Of a DNA stretch of 64,000 bases, positions 7,949-15,194 are shown piece by piece. This DNA comes from Yoonia sp035117555 (lineage in GTDB: Bacteria; Pseudomonadota; Alphaproteobacteria; Rhodobacterales; Rhodobacteraceae): positions 1-64,000 of the forward strand of contig NZ_JAYKPK010000012.1 in assembly GCF_035117555.1 (NCBI RefSeq), read 5' to 3'. The notes below the pieces were generated by a model. The model did no database searches, was not told where the DNA came from, and saw only the letters and a program-made list of their open reading frames with translations. A program made the position numbers and the translations under genes. Position 1 is the stretch's first letter; each line of letters begins with the position of its first letter.

Positions 7949-8866
7949 ATGTCCACTTTCATCCGCCTCACCGGCCCCGCTGCCACAACGCCAAAAGCCA
8001 CCGAAACACCCGGCCTCACCATCCACATGATCCCGCTGGACTCCATCACCATGCAGGCGCTGATCCGCGACCGGAACACCGGACCCGATTACGAACTCTC
8101 AGAACTGGTCACCTCGATCAAAGAGGTCGGCCTGTCCAACCCGATCCAGGTCGTCGAACGCAGTGATGGCCGCTATGATCTCGTGCAGGGCTACCGCCGC
8201 CTGTCAGCCTACCGCACGCTTCTTGCCGAAGAAGGCGAGGCTTGGGCAACGATCCCCGCCGGATTCCTTCCCCGCGGGGAAGGTCGCGCCAAAATCTACC
8301 GCCGCATGGTCGATGAAAACATCATCCGCAAAGACCTGTCTTTCGCGGAAATGGCCAAGACCGCGCAGATCTATGCCGCCGACCCCACAACCAGCACGAC
8401 AGATGTCGATTCCGCCGTCGCCGTCTTGTTTCAATCCGGAGGCTATCAACGGCGCAGCTATATCCGCAAATTCGCCCGGCTGATGACCCTTATTGGTCCG
8501 ATCCTGTCATTCCCGCATGAAGTGCCGCGCAGCCTTGGCCTGGCCCTCTACAAGGAAATCAAAAAGGATGAGACTTTGGTCCGCCGCCTGCGCGCCCATC
8601 TGAAAGACTACAACAATCGCAGCGTTATCGAGGAATTGACGATCCTGCGATCCTTTGCCGATGGCACAGGCCCGGACCCCGAAGGCCTGAAACCCGCGCA
8701 TAACAAGCCTCTCAAGCACAGCCAGCGCACCACCTTCAGCCTCGGCCAGATCCGCTGCATCGCAGGGCAGGGCGGTCTGACAGTCAAAATGAACCTTGAT
8801 TTCACCGCCATCGACCGCGCCAAGCTCACCCAAGGCATCAAAAGTCTGCTGGCCGCACTTGACTGA
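7949..8866 (+). CDS. second ParB-like partition/nucleoid protein
   Basis: ParB/RepB/Spo0J-family protein, 305 residues, separate from the repABC operon and not accompanied by a ParA gene. Visible are the N-terminal ParB core (IPLDSITMQALIRDR, ELVTSIKEVGLSNPIQV, YDLVQGYRRLSAYR) and the ENIIRKDLSFAEMAK box that leads into the helix-turn-helix part. It diverges strongly from the RepB in this window, so it is not a recent duplicate. The start follows an AAAGG site. A perfect 18-base palindrome, different from the repC palindrome, lies inside the gene (8266-8283) and again at its stop (8866-8889). It could serve as an extra partition or incompatibility factor, or a regulator. Confidence 0.85.
   Translation: MSTFIRLTGPAATTPKATETPGLTIHMIPLDSITMQALIRDRNTGPDYELSELVTSIKEVGLSNPIQVVERSDGRYDLVQGYRRLSAYRTLLAEEGEAWATIPAGFLPRGEGRAKIYRRMVDENIIRKDLSFAEMAKTAQIYAADPTTSTTDVDSAVAVLFQSGGYQRRSYIRKFARLMTLIGPILSFPHEVPRSLGLALYKEIKKDETLVRRLRAHLKDYNNRSVIEELTILRSFADGTGPDPEGLKPAHNKPLKHSQRTTFSLGQIRCIAGQGGLTVKMNLDFTAIDRAKLTQGIKSLLAALD
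8266..8283. other. palindrome B1 inside the second ParB-like gene
   Basis: Perfect 18-base palindrome CCTTCCCCGCGGGGAAGG within coding sequence (encoding roughly FLPRGEG). The same 18 bases recur at the end of the gene. The arrangement copies that of the repC palindromes, so it is a candidate binding site of the neighbouring ParB-like protein. Confidence 0.6.
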
Positions 8867-8889
8867 AACCTTCCCCGCGGGGAAGGTTT
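8866..8889. other. palindrome B2 at the end of the second ParB-like gene
   Basis: Perfect 24-base palindrome containing the same 18-base core as B1 plus AAA/TTT flanks; it begins on the last base of the stop codon. It could also act as a terminator hairpin, but its exact repetition inside the gene argues for a protein-binding site. Confidence 0.6.
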
Positions 8890-8937
8890 TGGCAAGATCA
8901 TCCCACCGATCTTGACGCACCCCGTTCCAGCGCTTAT

Positions 8938-8953
8938 CTATCTAGCCAGATAG
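8938..8953. promoter_or_regulatory. operator-like dyad of the Phd/PIN module
   Basis: CTATCT-AGCC-AGATAG inverted repeat, followed by a direct repeat of CTAGCCA (8942 and 8954), ends 22 bases before the antitoxin start. Phd-type antitoxins autoregulate by binding such short repeats over the promoter. Confidence 0.5.
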
Positions 8954-8975
8954 CTAGCCAATCAGGACCCGTGCA

Positions 8976-9218
8976 ATGTGGACGCTTCAGGACGCCAAGA
9001 ACAAATTCAGCGCCGTCGTCGATGCGGCCCTTGCCGGCACCCCGCAAGAGGTCACGCGCCGTGGTAAACCCGCCGTGATCGTCCTGTCCGCCGACGATTA
9101 TCACCGCCTCCTCGCCGGGGCGGTAAAGGCACGTGAAAGCTTTGCCGAGCACCTGCTGGCCTTTCCCGGCGATGACCTGCCCCGCGCCCAGGCCAAACCG
9201 CGCGACGTCAGCTTTTGA
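8976..9218 (+). CDS. Phd/YefM-family antitoxin
   Basis: DNA-binding antitoxin, 80 residues, expected to neutralise the PIN toxin that follows and to repress the pair. MWTLQDAKNKFSAVVDAAL is the typical Phd/YefM N-terminus, followed by TPQEVTRRGKPAVIVLSADDY, the conserved strand-helix. The C-terminal tail (ESFAEHLLAFPG) is the expected toxin-binding part. Its stop TGA overlaps the toxin's TTG start (sequence TTGA), so the two are translationally coupled. Confidence 0.9.
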   Translation: MWTLQDAKNKFSAVVDAALAGTPQEVTRRGKPAVIVLSADDYHRLLAGAVKARESFAEHLLAFPGDDLPRAQAKPRDVSF

Positions 9219-9622
9219 TCTATATCCTCGACACCAATGTCATTTCCGCTGTGCGCCGCCCCGACCGCGCCCCGCAGGTCGCCGCATGGCTGCGCGGCAA
9301 AGCGGAACAGGACCTTTTCCTCAGCACGATCACCCTTGGCGAAATCGCACGCGGTATCCGGCAGCAGGAAACCCGCGACCCGGCCTTCGCGCGTGACCTG
9401 CAAAACTGGCTCGACCGCACGATGCTTTTGTTCTCGGATCGCCTGCTGCCCTTCCGGGCAGAGGAGGCACGGATCTGGGGGCGTCTGTCTGCCGATATCG
9501 GCCATCCCGGCGCGGATCTGATGATCGCCGCGACGGCGCTGCACCACGGCGCTGTGGTGGTCACAGGGAACGTCAATGATTTCACGCCAACGGGTGCCAT
9601 GATCGAAAACCCCTTCGCATAA
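9215..9622 (+). CDS. PIN-domain toxin (VapC/FitB-like ribonuclease)
   Basis: Metal-dependent RNase toxin of 135 residues. The start is TTG at 9215, within the overlap with the antitoxin stop, and gives MIYILDTNVISAV. The acidic active-site residues are all visible: Asp6 in ILDTN, Glu43 in TLGEIARGI, Asp101 in HPGADLMIAATAL and Asp122 in VTGNVNDF. Length and motif spacing are normal, so the toxin looks intact. It sits beside the partition region and probably acts as a post-segregational killing system. Confidence 0.92.
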   Translation: MIYILDTNVISAVRRPDRAPQVAAWLRGKAEQDLFLSTITLGEIARGIRQQETRDPAFARDLQNWLDRTMLLFSDRLLPFRAEEARIWGRLSADIGHPGADLMIAATALHHGAVVVTGNVNDFTPTGAMIENPFA

Positions 9623-9666
9623 ATCCATCCAGCAGGGCAGGGGGCGAGGCAGCAGTCGCAATTGAT

Positions 9667-9790
9667 CAGCAGGGTCTTTGACGCGCAGTCCACGGTTGCC
9701 GCCCGCGCGGCCGTTTGTGCGTCCCCCGATCAGGGGGCGCTCGAACTCCGCCGCAGCCCCCAGCATTTGCAACATGAACTTGCCTTGCAT
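9667..9790 (-). pseudogene. serine recombinase (resolvase/invertase) remnant
   Basis: On the minus strand, from 9790, about 40 codons read MQGKFMLQMLGAAAEFERPL followed by IGGRTNGRAGGNRG. This matches the region of Tin/Hin-type serine recombinases around the helix that ends the catalytic domain (LQMLGAFAEFER..I..RT..G...A...G). Neither the catalytic serine domain nor a complete C-terminal DNA-binding domain is present. The frame runs on into sequence antisense to the PIN toxin. It marks an old mobile element next to the partition region. Confidence 0.6.
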
Positions 9791-9879
9791 TCTCGATCTG
9801 GTTCAGATGAGGCGAAAAGCCTCCATATTCCCATCATAAAAAGATATAATATGAGGAGAATATCTGATCTATTCCCCTC

Positions 9880-10953
9880 ATGGATATTTGGCAAACACCG
9901 GCGTGGCCCAACTTTCGACATGATGCGGCAGCAACCGAAGGCCCGCTCGCGGATTTTTCTGCGCGTCTTGGCTCCATCAAAGGGTTGCAAATGGCTCTGA
10001 CCGCGGACGAGCGGCGCGAAACATTTCTGCGCGCAGTGACAAACGAAGCTGTCGCCAGCTTCGCAATCGAGGGGGCGGCCCTTCGTTCCGAGGATATCGA
10101 AGCATCCGTCGTGGCGTCTCTGGCCCATCGGGGTGCTGAACCGCGACGACGCACTGACGCGATTGCAACCCTGATGCTGGAAGCAAGAGAAGGGCAGGGG
10201 GCTTTATCCGAGGATCGTCTGTTTCACTGGCACCGACTTTTGTTTCACGGTGTCGACTTGGAAGATAAAGGGCGGTGGCGCAGCTTCCCGATCATGATCG
10301 TGCGTGGTGCGCGTGTCGGCAAGGAAGATGTTCTTTACGCGGCGCCGCCGCAGGACCGTGTGGCTGACATGATGCAAGAGTTTTTGACCAACCTGCAATC
10401 TGACACTCGCCCGCTGCCGGTTCGTGCAGCTTTGGCCCACCTTTGGTTCGAGTCGATTCATCCATTCAGTGATGGAAATGGACGGATTGGCCGCGCACTT
10501 GTCGAATACATCTTTGCGCAAGATGCTGCCTTACCGTTCTCTTTGTCGCGGCAGATCGAAGCTGATAAACAAGGCTATTACCGCGCACTTCAGGCCGGGC
10601 GAAAGGTGGCTGGCGATCATATTGATGCCACACTATTCGTCTTGTGGTTCCTTGAGCGCCTGACGGCTGGGATTATTGAGGCCGAGGCCGAGGCCCGCTT
10701 CCTGGTCATGCGTAACGCGTATTTTATGCGCTTTCCCAAACTCCCACAGCGGGGCGAGAAGGTCTTGCGCCGCCTGTTTGCACAAGGACATCGGCGTATA
10801 TCCGAGGGCATCAGCGCGGGCCCGTATTCAAAGATAGCGGGCGTATCACTTGCGACAGCCACACGTGACTTAGCTGAATTGGAGGCGCTTGGCGCAGTTT
10901 TCAGAGGAACTGAAGGCGGAAGATCAACGCGATATCTTTTGAGTGTTTCATAG
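9880..10953 (+). CDS. Fic-domain protein (adenylyltransferase type) with wHTH tail
   Basis: Predicted AMP-transferring Fic enzyme, 357 residues. The N-terminus (MDIWQTPAWPNFRHD) is the DUF4172/Fic_N domain. An inhibitory helix motif S60-FAI-E64-G65 matches (S/T)xxxE(G/N) of class II Fic proteins, which are self-inhibited by their own N-terminal helix. The catalytic motif HPFSDGNGRIGR is at 194-205 and is complete. The C-terminus (SKIAGVSLATATRDLAELEALG) looks like a winged helix, so it may also bind DNA. No separate antitoxin gene lies beside it, as expected for class II. The ribosome site before ATG 9880 is poor. Confidence 0.9.
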   Translation: MDIWQTPAWPNFRHDAAATEGPLADFSARLGSIKGLQMALTADERRETFLRAVTNEAVASFAIEGAALRSEDIEASVVASLAHRGAEPRRRTDAIATLMLEAREGQGALSEDRLFHWHRLLFHGVDLEDKGRWRSFPIMIVRGARVGKEDVLYAAPPQDRVADMMQEFLTNLQSDTRPLPVRAALAHLWFESIHPFSDGNGRIGRALVEYIFAQDAALPFSLSRQIEADKQGYYRALQAGRKVAGDHIDATLFVLWFLERLTAGIIEAEAEARFLVMRNAYFMRFPKLPQRGEKVLRRLFAQGHRRISEGISAGPYSKIAGVSLATATRDLAELEALGAVFRGTEGGRSTRYLLSVS

Positions 10954-11034
10954 AAACTGGGTCTCGACAAAGGCGTGTTTCGACCTTTCTGCCCTGGACA
11001 GATAAGTTGCACCTGTCCGGACCAAAAGCACAGA

Positions 11035-12057
11035 TCACAACCCCGCCGCCTTGGTCAGGTTCACCCGGAACCTGTCGCGCCTGCGCTGATAACGACGGGT
11101 CATCTCAGCGCTGGCATGGCCGAGCTGTTTCTGAACATAGCGTTCATCCACCTCGGCACTGCTGGCGAGGCCCGCGCGCAAAGAATGGCCGGAAAAGAGC
11201 TTCACCCGCTCCGCATCGGGCAGGTCGGGCCGCAGCCCCGCCTTCAGCACGCAGGCCTTGATCAGCCGGGCGATGTGTTTGTCGTTCAACCGCGTCTCCT
11301 GCGCACGTTTGCCATCGCGCGTGACGCCGGTGAAGATCGGGCCGAAGTCGATCTTTGCGAAATGCAGCCATTGTTCCAGCGCATGCACCGGGCAGGTCTG
11401 TTCGGACGATCCGCGTCCGATTTCCACCTCGCGCCAGCCGGTCTTGCCGCGCAGGGTGATCAGCACGCCACCGTCCAGCAGATCAACCCAGCCGCCACTG
11501 TCCAGCGTATCGTCCTTGTGCCGGTCAAGGCTGACGATCTCTGACCGCCGTAACCCCCCCGCAAAGCCGATCAACAGGATCGCACGATCCCGCAAACCGC
11601 GTAGGTCATGCGGCAGGGTGGTCACCATCGCGCGGATATCCTCTGCCATGATCGCCTCTTTCTGCACTGGCGGTCGGGCATGTTTGCGCCGGATCCCGGC
11701 CAGCACGGTCGCGATGTGGCGATCCTTGCGGTCCAGCGCAAAGCCACGCTGCTGATAGCCCCAGCCCAGCCCCGACAGGCGCCGCGCGATGGAGGCTGCG
11801 GACAGGGTCGCGGCCAGATCGGCGATATAGAGGCCAACGAGTTCCGGCGACGGGGGCAGGGGGTCCGCGCCCCGCATCCGGCACCAGCGAGTGAAATGTT
11901 CCCAGTCCTTTGTATAGGCTGTGAGCGTATTATCGGATGTTGCAGCCCTTGCATAATCCCGCGCGGTATCGACCAGCCGGTCAAGCGTGCCGGACCCCGC
12001 CACATGCGCGGGCAGGGCGATAGTGTCGGGCATGTCTTGATCTGGGGCGTGCTTCAA
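11035..12057 (-). CDS. tyrosine recombinase / site-specific integrase
   Basis: Phage-integrase-family recombinase, 340 residues from the TTG at 12057. A SAM-like N-terminal core-binding domain (TAYTKDWEHFTRWC) is followed by the catalytic domain with all active residues: Arg170 in GGLRRSE, Lys205 in RGKTG, His291/Arg294 in GHSLRAG, His314 in LGHAS and Tyr323 in TRRYQRR. TTG is preferred because AAGGAGG lies five bases before it; the upstream ATG at 12081 lacks a ribosome site and sits near the putative promoter. It is divergent from ccdA with a very short shared control region. It may resolve multimers or move cassettes. Confidence 0.9.
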   Translation of the reverse strand: MKHAPDQDMPDTIALPAHVAGSGTLDRLVDTARDYARAATSDNTLTAYTKDWEHFTRWCRMRGADPLPPSPELVGLYIADLAATLSAASIARRLSGLGWGYQQRGFALDRKDRHIATVLAGIRRKHARPPVQKEAIMAEDIRAMVTTLPHDLRGLRDRAILLIGFAGGLRRSEIVSLDRHKDDTLDSGGWVDLLDGGVLITLRGKTGWREVEIGRGSSEQTCPVHALEQWLHFAKIDFGPIFTGVTRDGKRAQETRLNDKHIARLIKACVLKAGLRPDLPDAERVKLFSGHSLRAGLASSAEVDERYVQKQLGHASAEMTRRYQRRRDRFRVNLTKAAGL

Positions 12058-12098
12058 GATATCCTCCTTTTTCATACGCATAATACAAGAGGGCGATC

Positions 12099-12320
12099 AT
12101 GGCACGGGTCAAGGTCAATCTGACGCTGGACGCCAATGTCGCGGAAACCGCGCGCGCGTTGGGTCTGAATATGTCCCGCTTGGCCGAGGCGGCGATTATC
12201 GACGCGTCTAAGGCGGAAAGAAACCGCCGCTGGCGGGAAGAAAACAGCAAGGCGATTGCCGCCTATGAGGAAGAGATCGCGCAGGATGGCCTCGCATTGT
12301 CGCAGTTCAGAAGCTTCTAG
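12099..12320 (+). CDS. ccdA: CcdA-type antitoxin
   Basis: Ribbon-helix-helix antitoxin, 73 residues. VKVNLTLDANVAETARALGLNMSRLAEAAI is the RHH DNA-binding part, followed by an acidic, unstructured tail (NSKAIAAYEEEIAQDGLALSQFRSF) that wraps the toxin. A GAGGG site lies six bases before the ATG. Twelve bases separate it from ccdB. It shares a very short divergent control region with the integrase gene, so CcdAB repression may also affect integrase expression. Confidence 0.92.
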   Translation: MARVKVNLTLDANVAETARALGLNMSRLAEAAIIDASKAERNRRWREENSKAIAAYEEEIAQDGLALSQFRSF

Positions 12321-12332
12321 GCACCGATCCGG

Positions 12333-12626
12333 ATGGCCCAGTTCGATCTGTACCGTCTTGCCTCTGGGCAGCTTGTCGTGGACCTGCAGACCGATCTGAT
12401 CGGCATCGATGCCTCGCGCATCGTGGCCCCGCTGCGCGACGCCGGGCGCTATGTTGCCTTCCCCGGCCTGACGCCACGGGTCGAGGTAGAGGGGGCCATC
12501 TGGATCGTCCGGGTGCAGGAGCTCGCGGCAGTGCCGGGGGCAGAGCTGCGACAGCCCGTAGGATCGCTGGCAGAGCACCGCGACGCGCTGAAGCGTGCTT
12601 TGGACATCCTGATTGATGGAATTTAA
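12333..12626 (+). CDS. ccdB: CcdB-type gyrase toxin
   Basis: Toxin that poisons DNA gyrase, 97 residues, close to the normal length of 101. The start MAQFDLYRLASGQLVVDLQTDLI and the segment VAPLRDAGRYVAFPGLTPRVEV follow the CcdB fold. The C-terminus ends ILIDGI where F-plasmid CcdB has a Trp-Gly-Ile end needed for gyrase poisoning. The Gly-Ile is kept but the Trp is replaced by Asp, so potency is uncertain. The pair is a plasmid addiction module. Confidence 0.9.
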   Translation: MAQFDLYRLASGQLVVDLQTDLIGIDASRIVAPLRDAGRYVAFPGLTPRVEVEGAIWIVRVQELAAVPGAELRQPVGSLAEHRDALKRALDILIDGI

Positions 12627-12682
12627 CGGCATGTCTGGCTGAGAACCCATGCGATTTGCGGTTAATCTGTAGCATCTCGCAA

Positions 12683-12713
12683 TATGTCCGATAATGCAAG
12701 ATTATTGGACATA
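12683..12713. other. 31-bp near-perfect dyad, recombination-site-like
   Basis: TATGTCCGATAAT (12683-12695) and ATTATTGGACATA (12701-12713) are inverted copies with one mismatch in thirteen, separated by five bases. The TGTCCGATAA half-site resembles those bound by Tn3-family serine resolvases at res subsites, and the size suits a two-monomer recombinase site. It lies between ccdB and the DUF1403 gene, in non-coding DNA. It could also be an operator. Confidence 0.45.
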
Positions 12714-12788
12714 CTTATGAAATACAAGCTGAGGCGGTTTGTACGTAATCTACTGGCGTAAAGCGCTGCGTCGGGTTAGGCTTTGCCT

Positions 12789-13673
12789 ATGAATTTTGCC
12801 CCTGCGCCCCACATCAGCGAGTTTGACAGCCTGCCACGGATGCCACCCTGGGTCACATCTGGTCGCGGTGAATCCCTGGAAAATATGGCGTTTGTGGCAG
12901 GTGCCGCGCTGAGCCATCTGCACCTTATCCTGTCAAATGACGCGGTCCCTAAGCCGTTGCTTTGCAATCGTCTCGCCCTGCGCGCGGCAGAGGCTTGTGT
13001 GGCCTTTTCGGGTCGTCCCGAACGCTCCGCAGAACTGCGCGATGCGGTGCATCTGCTGCGCCCCGGCGATTTGCCTGGACCTGCGGGGGACACCTGTCTT
13101 GCGTGGCAGCGCGCTGTAGAGCGACCGCCGTCAGTTAAAGCGCTGCACCGGGCCACGCAGGGAGTCGCGGCGGATCAGATCGCGTATTGGCTGGATGCGG
13201 GGCAGAGCGCGCCGGTGACCCGCGCCGCGCTGGTGCTGGAGGTCATTCTGACGGACCTGCCGCGTGGCGAAGTGCCTGCCCTGATTTTGGCGGATGCGGC
13301 CTTGGCGCAGGCGCTCGGGTGGGATCATCTGGTGCCGTTATTGGCGGCGGGTCTTAGGCGGGCTGACTTGCGCAAGCGCGGCGATGATTTGCGTCTGGCC
13401 TGTTATCGTGCGGTGACGGCTTCAGCGATTGAAGCTGTGCGAACGGCCAGCGATCTGGCGCGGCGGGCGGCGCATTTGCGGGCTGTTGCGCCAAAACTGC
13501 GCGCAAAAGGGGCGGGTGACGCGGTGGCGATGTTTCTGACGCAGGATGCTGTCGCGCCAGCGGCTTTGCCCTTGCCGGATCGCGCGGCGCGGCGGTTGTG
13601 TGACCGGCTCGTCGCACTGGGGGCTGTGCGTGAATTGACCGGGCGGGATACGTTCCGGCTGTACGGAGTGTAA
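12789..13673 (+). CDS. DUF1403 family protein
   Basis: Alpha-proteobacterial protein of unknown function, 294 residues, recognised as DUF1403 from its Ala/Arg-rich helical make-up and the WVTSGRGESLENMAFVAGAAL region. No catalytic motif or membrane segment is visible. The ATG at 12789 is chosen over the TTG six bases upstream. It is followed after two bases by scpB, so the pair forms an operon. Its constant association with ScpB suggests a role in plasmid or nucleoid organisation, which is an inference. Confidence 0.8.
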   Translation: MNFAPAPHISEFDSLPRMPPWVTSGRGESLENMAFVAGAALSHLHLILSNDAVPKPLLCNRLALRAAEACVAFSGRPERSAELRDAVHLLRPGDLPGPAGDTCLAWQRAVERPPSVKALHRATQGVAADQIAYWLDAGQSAPVTRAALVLEVILTDLPRGEVPALILADAALAQALGWDHLVPLLAAGLRRADLRKRGDDLRLACYRAVTASAIEAVRTASDLARRAAHLRAVAPKLRAKGAGDAVAMFLTQDAVAPAALPLPDRAARRLCDRLVALGAVRELTGRDTFRLYGV

Positions 13674-13675
13674 GG

Positions 13676-14269
13676 GTGGCAGATCTGGACCGTGAATTGG
13701 CCGACCTGCCGCCAGCATTGCGCTGGCGCGAATGGATGCGGCGGATCGAAGCGGTGCTGTTCGCCAGCGCCTCGCCGGTGCCGCGTGAAGACTTGGCGCG
13801 CGTGGTGGGGCAGGGGGTGTCTGTAGATTTGCTGATTGCGGATCTGTCCGCTGATCTGGAGGGGCGGGCGTTTGAGATCGCCGCGGTCGCGGGGGGCTGG
13901 ATGTTCCGGACGCGGGGTGCCTATGCACCTGCGATCCGCGCGGCAGCGGATGTGGGAAATCAGGGGCTGGACCTGAGCGCATTCGATACCGCAGTGCTGG
14001 CGGCCATTGCCTATCACCAGCCGATCACGCGCGACGGGCTGAAGGAGATTTTCGGCAAGGAGATCAGCCGCGACCTGATCGGGCGGTTGCATGCGTGGGG
14101 GCTGATCGGGACCGGGCCAAGGTCGCCCCAGCGCGGGGCGCCTTATACGTTTGTGACGACGGAGAGGTTTCTGGTGGTGTTTGGGCTGGAGAGTTTGCAG
14201 GATTTGCCGGACAGCGAGCAGTTGGCGGATGCGGGCATGGTTTTATTGCCGGATCGTGGTGACCGCTGA
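13676..14269 (+). CDS. scpB: ScpB-like segregation and condensation protein
   Basis: Kleisin-partner ScpB of SMC condensin complexes, 197 residues. It has the two winged-helix domains expected: the first around WMRRIEAVLFASASPVPREDL, the second around LDLSAFDTAVLAAIAYHQPITRDGL with EISRDLIGRLHAWGLIG. The start is GTG at 13676. Neither SMC nor ScpA is encoded in the window, so this accessory ScpB either works with the chromosomal complex or has its own partner, possibly DUF1403. Its stop is 42 bases before the convergent ribokinase end. Confidence 0.88.
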   Translation: MADLDRELADLPPALRWREWMRRIEAVLFASASPVPREDLARVVGQGVSVDLLIADLSADLEGRAFEIAAVAGGWMFRTRGAYAPAIRAAADVGNQGLDLSAFDTAVLAAIAYHQPITRDGLKEIFGKEISRDLIGRLHAWGLIGTGPRSPQRGAPYTFVTTERFLVVFGLESLQDLPDSEQLADAGMVLLPDRGDR

Positions 14270-14311
14270 TCGCGCTGCGCTGCCCCCCAGCGCTGCAGCG
14301 GCGGTGGCTTT

Positions 14312-15175
14312 TCAACGTTTTGCTGAGACGTGTCGTGCAGCGGCAAGGTTCGCTTGCCCGACCGCTTGCGCCATGGTCGCGCCTCTGGCCAGCCCGGCAA
14401 CCATCGCGCCGATAAAGCAATCGCCGGCGCCATGTGTGCTAATCAGGTCCACCTGATGGCCGGATTCCGAATAGGTAAGGTCGGTGCCACAAACCGCGAC
14501 CCCGTCGCCGCCTGCGGTGACGACCGCGATTGCAAATTTTTGAGCCAGCATCCGGGCTGCGTTTTCTGCGGCGCTGAGTGAGTTCACATCGACACCGCAG
14601 AGCGCCTGCGCTTCACCGGCGTTGACGACCAAAATGTCGATCAGACCGGCAAAGCCGTCAGAGATATCGCGTGCGGGCGCGGCATTCAGCACAACACTGA
14701 TCCCGCGGGCGCGTGCAACCCGAGCGGCGGCAATGTTCATGGTCTCGGGGATTTCACTTTGCAGGACAAGATGGCTGGCGTTCAGCCACAGCGGATCATC
14801 ATCCAGTGCGCCCGGATCGATTGCCAGATTGGCACCCGACACGATCACCGCGCCATAATCGCCGCTGGCATCCATGATGGCAACGCTCATCCCTGATCCG
14901 GTGTCAGGCAAAGTGGCGACATAGCTGTCGTCAACACCGGCCTTGCGCAGGCCGTCGCGCAGGAACAGCCCGAAATCGTCGTTGCCGACGGCGGATACCA
15001 TCCGGCACGGCATGCCTGTTGCCGCGATAGCCGCCGCCTGGTTGCCGCCTTTACCGCCGAACACCGGCCGCCATGCGGAGCCAGTCACCGTTTCACCCGC
15101 TGCAGGGCGATGTGGGGCGGAGACAACGATATCGTAATGCAGGCTGCCGACAACGACACAATGTGCTTGGGTCAT
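14312..15175 (-). CDS. ribokinase-family (PfkB) sugar kinase
   Basis: ATP-dependent carbohydrate kinase, 287 residues. FGGKGGNQAAAIAATG is the N-terminal PfkB signature (substrate-binding GGKGxNxA) and STHGAGDCFIGAMVAGLA the C-terminal one, containing the catalytic Asp of GAGD. The start at 15175 has AAAGGAA upstream. It is the last gene of the minus-strand sugar operon, 19 bases after the RpiR gene. Ribose is the default guess, but the operon also holds an isomerase, so another pentose or hexose is equally likely. Confidence 0.92.
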   Translation of the reverse strand: MTQAHCVVVGSLHYDIVVSAPHRPAAGETVTGSAWRPVFGGKGGNQAAAIAATGMPCRMVSAVGNDDFGLFLRDGLRKAGVDDSYVATLPDTGSGMSVAIMDASGDYGAVIVSGANLAIDPGALDDDPLWLNASHLVLQSEIPETMNIAAARVARARGISVVLNAAPARDISDGFAGLIDILVVNAGEAQALCGVDVNSLSAAENAARMLAQKFAIAVVTAGGDGVAVCGTDLTYSESGHQVDLISTHGAGDCFIGAMVAGLARGATMAQAVGQANLAAARHVSAKR

Positions 15176-15194
15176 GGTATTCCTTTGGATGTTT

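Noticed and set aside
8866..8889. Simple transcription terminator
   Set aside because: There is only a short T-run after the stem, and the same 18-bp core is repeated inside the coding sequence, so a binding site is more likely.
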